DNA of 64,000 nucleotides from Halomicrobium urmianum (GTDB taxonomy: Archaea > Halobacteriota > Halobacteria > Halobacteriales > Haloarculaceae). Each line of letters opens with the position of its first letter. Position 1 is the first letter of the stretch. This document shows positions 31,940 through 40,238 of this stretch, in pieces. The translations under genes and the position numbers were made by a program. The stretch lies in NCBI RefSeq assembly GCF_020217425.1, contig NZ_CP084091.1, positions 248,001 to 312,000 on the forward strand, written 5' to 3'. The notes under the pieces are model-generated. The model made no database searches. It saw only the letters and a list, made by a program, of their open reading frames with translations, and was not told the origin of the DNA.

Positions 31940-32434
31940 CTACGGAGCCTTGATGTAGCCGTAGTCGAGCTCCTGGAGCCGGGCGAGTTCACCGACGGCG
32001 GAGGGAACGGTTTCGACGCCATCGAGCAGATCGTCTTCGGTGAGGTCGAACATGTCCATGGCGTTCTCGCAGGCACGGAAGGTGACCCCGCGCTCCTGCA
32101 GCGAGTTGATCAGGTCGGCGAACTCGTTGTCCCCCTCGCTTGGCGGCGTGTACACCTTGACGCCCGGTCCGTTCGCCACGAGGATGAGGTCCTTTACCGG
32201 CACCGAGTCGTCGTCCAGCAGGTTCTTCGCGTTCATCAGCGCACCCTGGTAGGCTGATTTCTCCCCACCAGACAGGTGGAGGACCGTCTTCGCGGGCGGC
32301 GTCGGACGTGCGTCCTGGGCTCCGTGCTGCTCGCCCTGGTCATCACGTCGATTGCCTGCAGCACCGACCGATTCGCTCCCGAAGAGGAGGGCACTGATCG
32401 TTCCGGCGGCTGCAACAAAGTTTCGTCGTAACAT
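31940..32434 (-). CDS. Exported DsrE/DsrF-like protein
   Basis: 164 residues. The N-terminus (LRRNFVAAAGTISALLFG) is a Tat- or Sec-like signal, followed by a linker and a DsrE-like domain (KTVLHLSGGEKSAYQGALMNAKNLLDD, LILVANGPGVKVYT, ERGVTFRACENAMDMF, VPSAVGELARLQELDYGYIKAP). DsrE-fold proteins take part in sulfur relay; the conserved Cys in FRACENAM is present. An exported form suggests oxidised sulfur or redox work at the cell surface. An AT-rich tract with TATA-like AATAAA lies about 25 nt before ATG 32434. Confidence 0.8.
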   Translation of the reverse strand: MLRRNFVAAAGTISALLFGSESVGAAGNRRDDQGEQHGAQDARPTPPAKTVLHLSGGEKSAYQGALMNAKNLLDDDSVPVKDLILVANGPGVKVYTPPSEGDNEFADLINSLQERGVTFRACENAMDMFDLTEDDLLDGVETVPSAVGELARLQELDYGYIKAP

Positions 32435-32616
32435 GCGTTCTGGAATTGTGTACCTTGCACAATAAACACCATACTAAGAATAATGAGATGTAATACAATC
32501 CAATTTGACTGGATTCTCACTCTCGTACTGACTGCTGTGGTGAATACAGCCTCTGGGCCGTGTTTAGACGCTGTAGAGAACGATTCACTTCGATGAGCTA
32601 ACGACCATCAGAGCGC

Positions 32617-32871
32617 GAGCTGAGTAGTGTGCCCTCTCGTCTTTCACGTTTTACAGACCGACTCGTAGCGTTGGCGAAACGTGCTGTATCAGGCGATCCT
32701 GATCCACCAGTCAAGAAGGGCGACGGTGGCTACGCTGACTGAGTAATCGTCGCAATTCACGGTCTCCGCGAGTATCTTGACCTCCCATATCGGCGGCTCC
32801 TCGATCTGCTTCACGAGATGCACGGCATCGTTAAGAAGTTGGGTCTCGACCTCAGCGAACTGCCGGATTGA
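32617..32871 (+). pseudogene. IS5-type transposase N-terminal remnant
   Basis: The frame reads PSRLSRFTDRLVALAKRAV...PPVKKGDGGYAD, a stop codon where Trp is expected, then VIVAIHGLREYLDLPYRRLLDLLHEMHGIVKKLGLDLSELP, which resembles the N-terminus of haloarchaeal IS5-family (ISH) transposases. The catalytic DDE part is absent. The remnant's right end cuts the convergent membrane gene at 32811-33164. Confidence 0.6.
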
Positions 32872-33164
32872 ACGAACGCGAGGAGGAGAGCAAGTGCGTA
32901 AGTTTGGAACCTAGTTGGAGCGAGTCGCTGCTGATAGTTCCCAACGTCTCGGATAGCCTCTGCGCCGGTAAATGTGACAACTATTGCCAGCGGTTGGGCC
33001 AGCGTCACCCAAAATCTCCCACCAGTCTGATCATTGAAAAATCCGATGAGTAATGCGGCTCCAATGACACCGATAACCAACCCATCTACAATCGGACCTG
33101 GTATCGGTATATCAAATAGCCAGCGTGCCGTATAGACCCCAAAGAAGACGATACCGATAGCCAC
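32811..33164 (-). pseudogene. Membrane protein truncated by the IS remnant
   Basis: About 98 native residues with three hydrophobic helices (IGIVFFGVYTARWLF, IVDGLVIGVIGAALLIGFF, LAQPLAIVVTFTG and part of a fourth, TYALALLLAFV), then 18 residues encoded by the antisense of the IS5-type remnant. The natural C-terminus is lost. The family is not recognised. Upstream there is no clear promoter. Confidence 0.5.
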
Positions 33165-33526
33165 AGGTGATAGTATAGCTGACTTCTGGAAGTCTATACG
33201 TAGTTACTCTCTTGGCTGGATAAGTATCTGGGGTTGGCTCAAAGAACCATTTAATATCTACGCGGCTCCACCGAGTGGCTGATTTGTAGTTCCACCAGGG
33301 CGGGAGGTCTGTCCTTGTTCCGCGTCTAAACAAGGCCCTCTACTGTAGAACAGATGGATAGGAGAACGAGTACGGCCAGAATGCGTCCTATTCGGCCGCG
33401 AGTGCGTCGTAGATTTCTGAGTACTATCGAGGCCTTGCCGCTCGAGGAACCTGATGAGATACTTGCGTGCCTTATTAGGAGACATCGCATCGGGGATCTC
33501 GAGATGGACACGTCCAGCAGCCAGTC
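33165..33526. other. Intergenic stretch with decayed frames
   Basis: No complete gene seen. On the minus strand an open frame (RVHLEIPDAMSPNKARKY...) without a proper start continues only after frame changes, which looks like coding debris next to the IS5-type remnant. Confidence 0.4.
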
Positions 33527-34468
33527 TCAGCTCTCAGGATGAGAGTTACCCCAGTTGCTGCAGTGTGTTACGTGTTTTCGAACCATGGTTGCTGAGACGT
33601 TTGCAGCCCCAAAGCACTCTGCTTGCGTCAGGAGTTGCTCGCGCTTCTTCCCGGCCCTGTAGAGGCAGGCGGCCGCAAACCCGGCCAGGTGGACGCCGGT
33701 CATCACACCGAGATCTTCAGCCCGCTCCGCGAGCCGTCGGGCCTGCTGTCGGATCTCGTCCGGACATTCGAGGTCCGAGGCAAGTCGCGGGACGTACATA
33801 CTGGGAGTGACGGGCTGAGCAGGGAGCCCCAGCTCCTCGTTCAGCGTTCTGTACGCGTTCGTCACTCGTGACTCCGCGACGCGGGCCATCTCGCTGATCT
33901 CGCCCAGCAACCGGGAGAGTCCGTTGCACCGGCAGGCCCCGTACACGCTGGCTACGGCGATAGCCTCGATGGATCTGCCGCGAAGCAAATCCTCGTTCTG
34001 GGCACTCCGGAAGAGCTGACACGCCTGGTCGCGCACTGAATCAGCAATGTCGAGGGCGCTCACAAGCCGGCGGACTTCGCTCAGCCCGTGTGCGAGATTC
34101 CGTTCGGCTTTGGATCGCCACCGGCCACGGCTCTGCTCACGGTGCATCCGAGCGAGCCGCCGTCGCTTCTTCCCAGAGAGTGTGTTCCCCTTCGCGTCGG
34201 TACCACGACCGATTTTCGTCGGTAAGCCTCGATCGTGCCGAATGGCAGTGAGCGGTGCGCCCGTTCGCTCACGTTCCTCATCGTCGTACGCCCGCCACTC
34301 CGGCCCGTGATCAATGCACTGTTCGTCGATAACCAGACCGCAGTCCTCGCAGACCGTTTCGACCGCGTTCGTCGTGACCCGGCCGTCGCACTCGGGACAC
34401 TGGTTCGCACTCGATTCCGCTCGGATGTCTTCGTCGAATCCGCTCTCGTAGATGTCTCTGGTTGCCAT
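33527..34468 (-). CDS. tfb: Transcription initiation factor TFB
   Basis: 313 residues with an N-terminal zinc ribbon (CPECDGRVTTN...CEDCGLVIDE), the B-finger/linker region (EWRAYDDEERERTGAPLT, HDRGLPTKIG) and two cyclin folds. TFB recruits RNA polymerase to TBP-TATA-BRE complexes; haloarchaea carry several TFBs that steer different gene sets. ATG 34468 is preferred to ATG 34519 because a TATA-like TTTATTG at about 34528-34534 would put the transcript start near 34503. The position next to mobile debris, a DUF234-type ATPase and toxin-antitoxin loci suggests an accessory TFB. Confidence 0.9.
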   Translation of the reverse strand: MATRDIYESGFDEDIRAESSANQCPECDGRVTTNAVETVCEDCGLVIDEQCIDHGPEWRAYDDEERERTGAPLTAIRHDRGLPTKIGRGTDAKGNTLSGKKRRRLARMHREQSRGRWRSKAERNLAHGLSEVRRLVSALDIADSVRDQACQLFRSAQNEDLLRGRSIEAIAVASVYGACRCNGLSRLLGEISEMARVAESRVTNAYRTLNEELGLPAQPVTPSMYVPRLASDLECPDEIRQQARRLAERAEDLGVMTGVHLAGFAAACLYRAGKKREQLLTQAECFGAANVSATMVRKHVTHCSNWGNSHPES

Positions 34469-34776
34469 CGTTCTCACCGTGTTCGGGGCGCCCGCCAGTA
34501 CAGCGAGCCCCTCACCCATTGAGGGACAATAAACGCTACCGAGTGCGGAATTCGATTGAGATGGATTGTGATCCAGACAATGTTGCTTAAGTCACTGTCG
34601 TATATCCCTCTACAACGGAGTGGTTTCTACTTAGAATATTCGTAAAAATAACATTGGCTGATTCCAGAACTACAACTACTCGGTCCGGTCTGTTGTGGCT
34701 GCTAACTGTCGTATCAAATCGATGCCGACCGTCACCTTCTAGAAGCACGAGTATCGGTACTCGTGGCCGCGCGGAA

Positions 34777-36180
34777 TTAGAACGCGGTGACGACGTCCTC
34801 GGTCGAGAATAGGCGGAGATCGTCGCGCTCTTCTGCGGCCTCGAGCAGACTCTGGTTGAAACCACTCCGGGAGAACAAGCAGAACTCGTGAGCGACGTCG
34901 CCTCCACCTCGCGGCGTCCAACGGATGCTTTCCACGTCGCTTTCGAGGTCGTTCAGCACGTCGTACCCCATCGGCTGGTTGGTGAACTTGCACTCGCCGG
35001 CGACCATCGTCTCGTCGGTCGTCAGTCCGACCACGTCGACCTCCTGCTCCTGATACCACCAGCGGCCGACTTGATCGAACGTGTACCCGTCGTAGAGGTT
35101 GTATACGGCGGTTCGACACAGTTCCTCGAATTTCGGACTGACCGCATCCGCGAGGTGTGGTTCGATCAGTTCCTCGTAGGCGTCGGTGCCTGCACGGTCG
35201 TACTTCTCGCCCTGTCCGTAGACGAATCGAAACCAGAACCGGAACAGTGCGTCCTTCACCACGTACTGCCCGCGTCGAGATTGTGCGGGGTTCTCGGTCA
35301 CCGGCACTTCCCGGTCGACAATTTTCAAATCCTGCAGATTCTTCAAGTAGTGGCTGATCTGGTCGGAGTCGATACCGGCCGCCTGCGCGATCTCGTTCGA
35401 GGTCTTGTTCCCAGCGGCGATCGCCTTCAGGATCGAGAAGTAGCGGTTCGGATTCTCTAGCTCCGTTCGCAGTACGTACTCGGGTTCGTTGTGGAGGAAC
35501 CCGCGCTTCGAAAGGACGGCATCCCGGATGTTCTCCTCCAGTGGTCGGTCGTCGTCGACGGCCTGCAGATAGTGTGGCGTCCCGCCGAAGACACCCCACG
35601 CCAGCACCGTCTTCTCGGGGTCGTAGTCGGAGAAGAACTCCGTGGCAGCGTCGAACGGCAGTTCCTCCAGCTGGAGACGCATGTCGAACCGGCCATGAAG
35701 CGGACTCCCGCCACTCATCACCTTCTCCTTCATCATGCTGATCGACGACCCGACGAGTACCAACGTAGCGTCCGTGTCCTCGACTTCGTGATCCCACAGT
35801 CGCTGGACAACTGAGGGGAGGCTCTCGTCACTCTCGATTAGGAACGGAAACTCGTCGAGGACGATCAGCGCGTCCTGCTCAATGAGATAACCGAGGACGT
35901 CCTCCCACTCGCGGCGGATGCGCTCGATACTCGGAAAGGTTCTCGCCGCCTCCGCCACGAAATCGTCGAGCTGCACCTGCTTGGTCGTCTCCGTGGCTTG
36001 GTAGTAGACGACGTTGTTCCGGTCGCGAATGGAGTGTTCGACCAGTTCCGTCTTCCCCACACGCCGGCGTCCCCAGACGGTGATCAACGATGGCTCGTCG
36101 GCGTCATACTGCTCTTGGAGGGCCGCAATGTCTACATCGCGGTCGACGAACGCGTCCATACGTTCACAGTCTGGGGCCAC
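34777..36180 (-). CDS. Archaeal ATPase with DUF234-type nuclease-like C-terminus
   Basis: 467 residues: AAA/STAND-like ATPase with FVDRDVDIAALQ, Walker A GRRRVGKTEL, Walker B ALIVLDEFPF, sensor LVLVGSS, then a winged helix (NKTSNEIAQAAGIDSDQISHYLKNLQDLKIV) and a C-terminal restriction-like core (EQEVDVVGLTTDETMVAGECKF, the D..ExK pattern). These archaeal proteins are common near mobile DNA; function unproven. ATG 36180 gives a leaderless start about 25 nt after TATA-like TTTTTATC; ATG 36159 is an alternative. The upstream region holds nested inverted repeats. Confidence 0.85.
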   Translation of the reverse strand: MAPDCERMDAFVDRDVDIAALQEQYDADEPSLITVWGRRRVGKTELVEHSIRDRNNVVYYQATETTKQVQLDDFVAEAARTFPSIERIRREWEDVLGYLIEQDALIVLDEFPFLIESDESLPSVVQRLWDHEVEDTDATLVLVGSSISMMKEKVMSGGSPLHGRFDMRLQLEELPFDAATEFFSDYDPEKTVLAWGVFGGTPHYLQAVDDDRPLEENIRDAVLSKRGFLHNEPEYVLRTELENPNRYFSILKAIAAGNKTSNEIAQAAGIDSDQISHYLKNLQDLKIVDREVPVTENPAQSRRGQYVVKDALFRFWFRFVYGQGEKYDRAGTDAYEELIEPHLADAVSPKFEELCRTAVYNLYDGYTFDQVGRWWYQEQEVDVVGLTTDETMVAGECKFTNQPMGYDVLNDLESDVESIRWTPRGGGDVAHEFCLFSRSGFNQSLLEAAEERDDLRLFSTEDVVTAF

Positions 36181-36196
36181 CGCAATAATGGCGTCG

Positions 36197-36252
36197 AATA
36201 AGGTAGATAAAAATAGGGTATTCTGATATACCTAATTTTGAAATACCTTATT
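36197..36252. promoter_or_regulatory. Nested inverted repeats in the ATPase promoter
   Basis: AATAAGGTA (36197-36205) and TACCTTATT (36244-36252) are perfect inverted copies; between them GGTAT-TCTGAT-ATACC (36217-36232) is a second palindrome. The TATA-like TTTTTATC (minus strand, about 36207-36214) lies inside the outer pair. The AT-rich segment stands out from the surrounding GC-rich DNA and is a likely operator, perhaps autoregulatory. Confidence 0.55.
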
Positions 36253-36365
36253 TGAGACTTCCTCACAGAACCTCCGGGCGTAAAATAGACCGTACCGATT
36301 TGTTCGCGGGGGGTTTCAATCTGAAGCACACTCGTGAAATGTTATCTCGAGACTGTCGCCGAGCA

Positions 36366-36913
36366 CGCGCGCCGCGAAGAGGCGCGCGACAGCGCAGGCG
36401 GCACCAAGTGCTGGAACGCGAAACGCCCGCGAGGGGCGCAACCGACGGGGATACCCGCTGGCGCGAGGGCACATTCACTTTAGCCCGGCAGCCCGCCCGC
36501 TACTGCAGGCAGGCAGCCCGTAATGGTCGGTCGCGAGCGCCGCTCCGGGCGGTAAGCGGCGAGCGGTGCGGGCCGTGACGACTCACCAGTCAGCCACTCT
36601 CATCGACCGACGAAGCTGCCGACATCCTGGCGGACTCAGAAAGGGCGAGGCCGCCTCGACCACCGGGAGACTTCGTCTCCCGAGCTCACAGCGCAAAGCG
36701 CCGTGAACGTCCCCCGGCCCCGCAAGCACCGCAGGCACGAGGCGCGCAGCGGTGGCTTCGTGAGCGCAGCGAACGAAGGCAGGGAAGTCGCAGCCCGCGT
36801 GGTTCGAAAGACGCCGTAGGCGTCTTTCGTCATTGCGGGAAATCAGAGATTTCCCGCTTGCAGTCAGATTCCTTCGGAATCTGACGACATCACGAGAGAG
36901 CTGTGCTCTCTCG
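36366..36913. repeat. Array of perfect hairpins with 3-nt loops
   Basis: At least six perfect hairpins lie in this gene-free stretch. The densest part is four in a row: 36805-36829 (11-bp stem, loop GTA), 36835-36857 (10 bp, AGA), 36863-36885 (10 bp, TTC) and 36893-36913 (9 bp, TGT). Others are 36664-36682 (8 bp, loop TTC) and 36366-36388 (8 bp, 7-nt loop). The four have different sequences but the same design. Frames crossing the region are probably not genes. A structured RNA or a palindrome-rich mobile element is likely. Confidence 0.65.
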
Positions 36914-37028
36914 AACGACAATGGAGTGAGCAGGACCGTCTTCCCGTGGTCGCGGGACGTCGAGCGGCCGAGGGCTTTCAGGGAGCGTCGCCGGCGCTGG
37001 GTGTTCGGCCTCGCCACTCAGAGGCCGG

Positions 37029-37598
37029 TTACGTGTCGAGGCGCTGGAGCAATTGCGTGACGTAAGGGCTGTCCTCCCAGCTCCGATGCGGGCTGATTGT
37101 CGTGATCAGCCTTCGAGCCTCCTCGTGGCTCATATGCCCGTTCCGAGCGTAGTCCACGATGAGCCGCGGCGTCGGGACAATCCGCGGGCCCTGTAGCACG
37201 GCGTGAATCAGTGGGAAATTCGTCCCGCCGAACTCGTCAGTAAGAAATCCGTCGACATCGAGCGCATTCGCGAGGACGATGCCATCAGTTTCACCGTCGT
37301 CAAGGCCGAACGTCGGTCGCGAGTCTGGTGTATCCTCGCGCCCGTACGGATCCTTTACCGTGTAGTGGCCACGAGCTGCGAGGACATTGTTCGCAGCCGC
37401 GGCGTGGATATCCTGATACTGCGTGATGTCACGGAGCTCTGTAAGGACTTCCGACGGCACGAACACCTCACACGACGTGAGCAGATACTGAAACGGGTCT
37501 GGGGTTTCGGTGTCGACGGCCGCGTCCGCACGAGGCACGGCGAGACTGACGAGCGCGCTGGTGTCGGCGACGACCGTTTCCAGTCGCCGGCCGCTCAT
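37029..37598 (-). CDS. PIN-domain toxin-like protein (VapC type)
   Basis: 189 residues with the PIN pattern: VVADTSALVSLA (first Asp), VPSEVLTELRDI (Glu), LDDGETDGIVLANAL (acidic cluster) and DGFLTDEFGG (last Asp). PIN toxins cleave RNA. Its start overlaps the stop of the ribbon-helix-helix gene by 4 nt, the standard antitoxin-toxin order. Longer than classical VapC (about 130), like other haloarchaeal members. The paralogue at 39332-39844 has the same layout. Confidence 0.8.
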   Translation of the reverse strand: MSGRRLETVVADTSALVSLAVPRADAAVDTETPDPFQYLLTSCEVFVPSEVLTELRDITQYQDIHAAAANNVLAARGHYTVKDPYGREDTPDSRPTFGLDDGETDGIVLANALDVDGFLTDEFGGTNFPLIHAVLQGPRIVPTPRLIVDYARNGHMSHEEARRLITTISPHRSWEDSPYVTQLLQRLDT

Positions 37599-37963
37599 CG
37601 CTCGTCGTCAGTTGTGGTCTCGGCCGCCGTTGCGTCACCATCGTAAATGTCGATGTCGTCAGGGGCAGCGAGATCGAGTGGCTCGTCCTCGAGATCTGCT
37701 TTGAGAAGACGGAGCCGCTGGGCGGTTTCGGCGCCGACCAACTGCTTGACCGTCTCGAACTCAAGCTGGTCGTCGTAGTACTTCGTCGCGACGAGTTCTT
37801 GGAACGTCTCGCTATCGGCCGTGTCTTCGATGTACTCGCGAATCGCCTCGACGAGGAGATCCGTCCGATCCTTGTCGAAGAGCTCCGCGATCGCGTCCAG
37901 CCGGTCGACCAGATACTCCGGCGACTGGAAATGGACTCGTCGCGGATCATCGCTTGCGCCCAT
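37595..37963 (-). CDS. Ribbon-helix-helix antitoxin
   Basis: About 122 residues. The segment RRVHFQSPEYLVDRLDAIAELFDKDRTDLLVEAIREYIED is a ribbon-helix-helix DNA-binding unit; the rest is an acidic toxin-binding tail. ATG 37963 is preferred since a perfect 9-bp inverted repeat lies directly upstream and would be the autoregulatory operator; a start at 38026 would put the operator inside the gene. Confidence 0.8.
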   Translation of the reverse strand: MGASDDPRRVHFQSPEYLVDRLDAIAELFDKDRTDLLVEAIREYIEDTADSETFQELVATKYYDDQLEFETVKQLVGAETAQRLRLLKADLEDEPLDLAAPDDIDIYDGDATAAETTTDDER

Positions 37964-37964
37964 T

Positions 37965-37987
37965 CTATGTGCAAGTTCTGCACATAG
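37965..37987. promoter_or_regulatory. Perfect 9-bp inverted repeat before the antitoxin gene
   Basis: CTATGTGCA-AGTTC-TGCACATAG, starting 1 nt upstream of ATG 37963. Its position over the transcription start region fits repression by the ribbon-helix-helix antitoxin. Confidence 0.65.
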
Positions 37988-38061
37988 ACGCATAACGGTT
38001 TCGGCGACTGCACGGAGCTTGCACATCAGAGTGCTTGAACTAAGACTCGCTCTCGCCAGTC

Positions 38062-38391
38062 TCAGCCGTCGTCCCGAGCGTTCAGCTCTTCAAGGACCCA
38101 GTTGGCTGCCGTCCCGATACAAACGCCATCGACGTTGCGCATCTCGAGGCCGTTCGTGGCGGTGCGGAAGGGATACTGGTCGACGAGGACGCGGTAGATA
38201 ACCGTTCGGACCGGCTCCGTCTCGTATCTGTCCACAATGGCCACCAGTCCAGCGTCGAGATGAGCGTCCTGGTGATCCATTCGCGGGTTCTGTGCCCGCT
38301 CCAGCACGAGATCGACCACGTCGGTGGCCGACGCATGCTCGGGATTTCCGGTCCGTTCACGAACATCGTAGAGAGCCTCAGCATCGGGCAT
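38062..38391 (-). CDS. Small acidic protein of unknown function
   Basis: 109 residues, soluble, beginning MPDAEALYDVRERTG and ending in LEELNARDDG. No known motif seen. Its ATG lies 9 nt after the stop of the (disrupted) zinc-ribbon gene, so the two form an operon; the antitoxin gene follows 98 nt downstream with its own operator. The context is a toxin-antitoxin and plasmid-like gene patch. Confidence 0.6.
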   Translation of the reverse strand: MPDAEALYDVRERTGNPEHASATDVVDLVLERAQNPRMDHQDAHLDAGLVAIVDRYETEPVRTVIYRVLVDQYPFRTATNGLEMRNVDGVCIGTAANWVLEELNARDDG

Positions 38392-38400
38392 TGCCACTCA

Positions 38401-38751
38401 CTCCGAGAGATCGGCGTCTGTGTCAGTGGCTACTGAATCGCGTCGACGGTGCTGGCGGATCTCGTCGAGGGTGTCTTCGAAGGTTGCGACATTATCGATT
38501 GCCGCAAGTTTAGCGACGATCTCGTCGATGAATGCAGATCACTCGACGGCGGCCTCGTCTCCCTCGGCCCTATCGATCGATTCGACGCGAATCTGGCGTG
38601 CTTCGTGCCAGTCGCAGTCCCAACAATCACGTGTAATCTCGATGCACTTGTCTTCGTCGGCTGCAAGGACCGCATCGGAAAGTGACGTCGAGAGCGGTCG
38701 TTCCCCTCTGACATCGAGGGTAAGCGGGGATCCGCACGCAGGGCAGTCCAT
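38401..38751 (-). pseudogene. Zinc-ribbon protein gene split by an in-frame TGA
   Basis: From ATG 38751 the frame encodes a 70-residue zinc protein (CPACGSPL, then CWDCDW) that stops at TGA 38541-38539. The same frame continues without further stops for 45 codons (SAFIDEIVAKLAAIDNV...FEDTLDEIRQHRRRD) to 38401, and this tail has the look of the normal C-terminus. A CGA to TGA change would explain it. The short form may still fold, since both Cys pairs are kept. Confidence 0.55.
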
Positions 38752-39013
38752 AGTCGTCGCATGACTTGCGTCGGTGTTGAAAATATGGGACCTCCGTGAC
38801 AACCTCACATAGAGGTCTTCGCCGGCCAGGAAACAGTTTCAGAAGCCTCTGTTGAAATCCAATTGTTTCGAAATCTTTTTCGCTGAAATAGCTGTCAGGT
38901 AGGTCAGCGAACGTACCGGCTATTCCCGACGTAGATGATGCGATCACGGTCAAGCTACAGCCGATGTTTGAGTTTCCGCCACCCCTATGGTCTTGTTGTG
39001 GGTACCTCCAGAT

Positions 39014-39199
39014 ATGGTTCAGGAAATGATGACGAAAGTAGTATTAGGAGTCGGGATTATCGGAATCATCGGTGGATTACTCGTCATTCTACAAATACCA
39101 TCTGCCAACCAATATCACGAAACGACGCTCTCGGCCGCTGGTATTGGCGTTCTACTCGTCCTGTTCGGCGTCAAAACTCTCGCTGAGTCACGGCGGTAG
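39014..39199 (+). CDS. Small two-helix membrane protein
   Basis: 61 residues from ATG 39014 (later ATGs at 39026/39029 possible): VVLGVGIIGIIGGLLVILQI, a short loop, and AAGIGVLLVLFGVKTLAESRR. A single isolated plus-strand gene; no family recognised. Hydrophobic pattern and haloarchaeal residue use make it plausible. Confidence 0.5.
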   Translation: MVQEMMTKVVLGVGIIGIIGGLLVILQIPSANQYHETTLSAAGIGVLLVLFGVKTLAESRR

Positions 39200-39331
39200 A
39201 TGGTTAGTGCGTTTTGTACGCACCCTGTACTGACCGATGGACAACTGGTCTGTCACCAAACGAGGGTTTCAACAGAGTCTTCCTGATGGATTTCCAGAAG
39301 GCGGCCGAGGATCGGAGACAACAGGGCGATA

Positions 39332-39844
39332 TCAGGATTCCTCAAGCAACGAGCGGGCCCGCTGCACGTAGCTGTTCGCGTCCCAGCTGCGGGCGTCGCT
39401 GATCCCGTCGAGGAGCAGTCGAGCATCGGCCGCTGACAGCTGCTCGGTTCGAACGAATACCGACAGCAGCGTCGGCGTCGTTACGAGCCGCGTGTCAGCG
39501 AGTGACGCGTGCATCAAGCCAAGCTGGTTGAACTCATCACAGAGCAACAGGGTGGCGTCGAGGTCGTTCGCCAGGGTGACAGCGGCGTTCTCGCCGTCAT
39601 CGAGCGGAAACTCGCCGTCAAGGTCGACCGACCGTGTCTCGAGTGCATCAGTTCGGTCGAGTACGGCGGTTGCAGCCCGACCATGTGCGTCCTCGTACGA
39701 GGCGATGTCCCGAAGTTCCTCGATGACTGCCGTTGGGACGATAACCTCGTATTGAGCCAGACAGAGCGCGAGTGGATCTGGATCGTCGTCAGCAACGATC
39801 GCGAGACTGACGAGGGCGGAGGCGTCTGCGACGAGCGTCGACAT
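39332..39844 (-). CDS. PIN-domain toxin-like protein, second copy
   Basis: 170 residues: LVADASALVSLAI, VPTAVIEELRDI, LDDGENAAVTLANDL and LLCDEFN, so all PIN acidic residues are present. The stop of its antitoxin gene abuts its start. It is a diverged paralogue of the PIN protein at 37029-37598 (same motif spacing). Both copies have intact active sites, so neither is simply a relic. Confidence 0.8.
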   Translation of the reverse strand: MSTLVADASALVSLAIVADDDPDPLALCLAQYEVIVPTAVIEELRDIASYEDAHGRAATAVLDRTDALETRSVDLDGEFPLDDGENAAVTLANDLDATLLLCDEFNQLGLMHASLADTRLVTTPTLLSVFVRTEQLSAADARLLLDGISDARSWDANSYVQRARSLLEES

Positions 39845-40147
39845 CTATGACTCGGCGACCTCGTCGACGAAGTCCTCGTCCAGCTGTTGCTTCAGCACTC
39901 GGAGGTTCGCCGCCTCTTCTGCGCCGACGAGTGCTTTGAGCTGGTCGAAGGAGATTTCGTCGTCGTAGTAGGCGGCCGCGATGTCCTGGGTGAGTGCGTC
40001 ATCGTGAGCGGCCTCCTGCAGGTATTCCCGGAGTGCAGTGACGAGAATATCCGTCCGATCCTCTCCGAGTACGTCCGCGAGAGCATCGGTACGATCGATG
40101 AGCCGGTGTGGAGCTCGGAACTGGACGCGCTTCTTGTCACTACTCAT
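39845..40147 (-). CDS. Ribbon-helix-helix antitoxin, second copy
   Basis: 100 residues; KRVQFRAPHRLIDRTDALADVLGEDRTDILVTALREYLQEA is the DNA-binding unit, the rest a toxin-binding tail similar to the first antitoxin (YYDDEISFDQLKALVGAEEA against YYDDQLEFETVKQLVGAETA). ATG 40147 is selected because two operator-like repeats begin just upstream; a longer in-frame start at 40294 would run over them. Confidence 0.8.
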   Translation of the reverse strand: MSSDKKRVQFRAPHRLIDRTDALADVLGEDRTDILVTALREYLQEAAHDDALTQDIAAAYYDDEISFDQLKALVGAEEAANLRVLKQQLDEDFVDEVAES

Positions 40148-40149
40148 TA

Positions 40150-40203
40150 TGTGTACAATGTGAGCCGCTCGACTTAGCCCTTGTTGTGTGTACATTGTGA
40201 GCC
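40150..40203. promoter_or_regulatory. Two direct operator-like repeats before the second antitoxin
   Basis: TGTGTACAATGTGAGCC (40150-40166) and TGTGTACATTGTGAGCC (40187-40203) differ at one base and are 37 bp apart, each with a TGTACA core. Likely binding sites for the antitoxin at its own promoter. Confidence 0.55.
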
Positions 40204-40238
40204 ATCGTGGCCCGTGTCGATAGACTTCCATCCGAGGG

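Noticed and set aside
36583-37017. A 144-codon frame across the hairpin array
   Set aside because: Its sequence is dictated by perfect inverted repeats, it is basic, and it lacks a promoter; structure explains the region better than coding.
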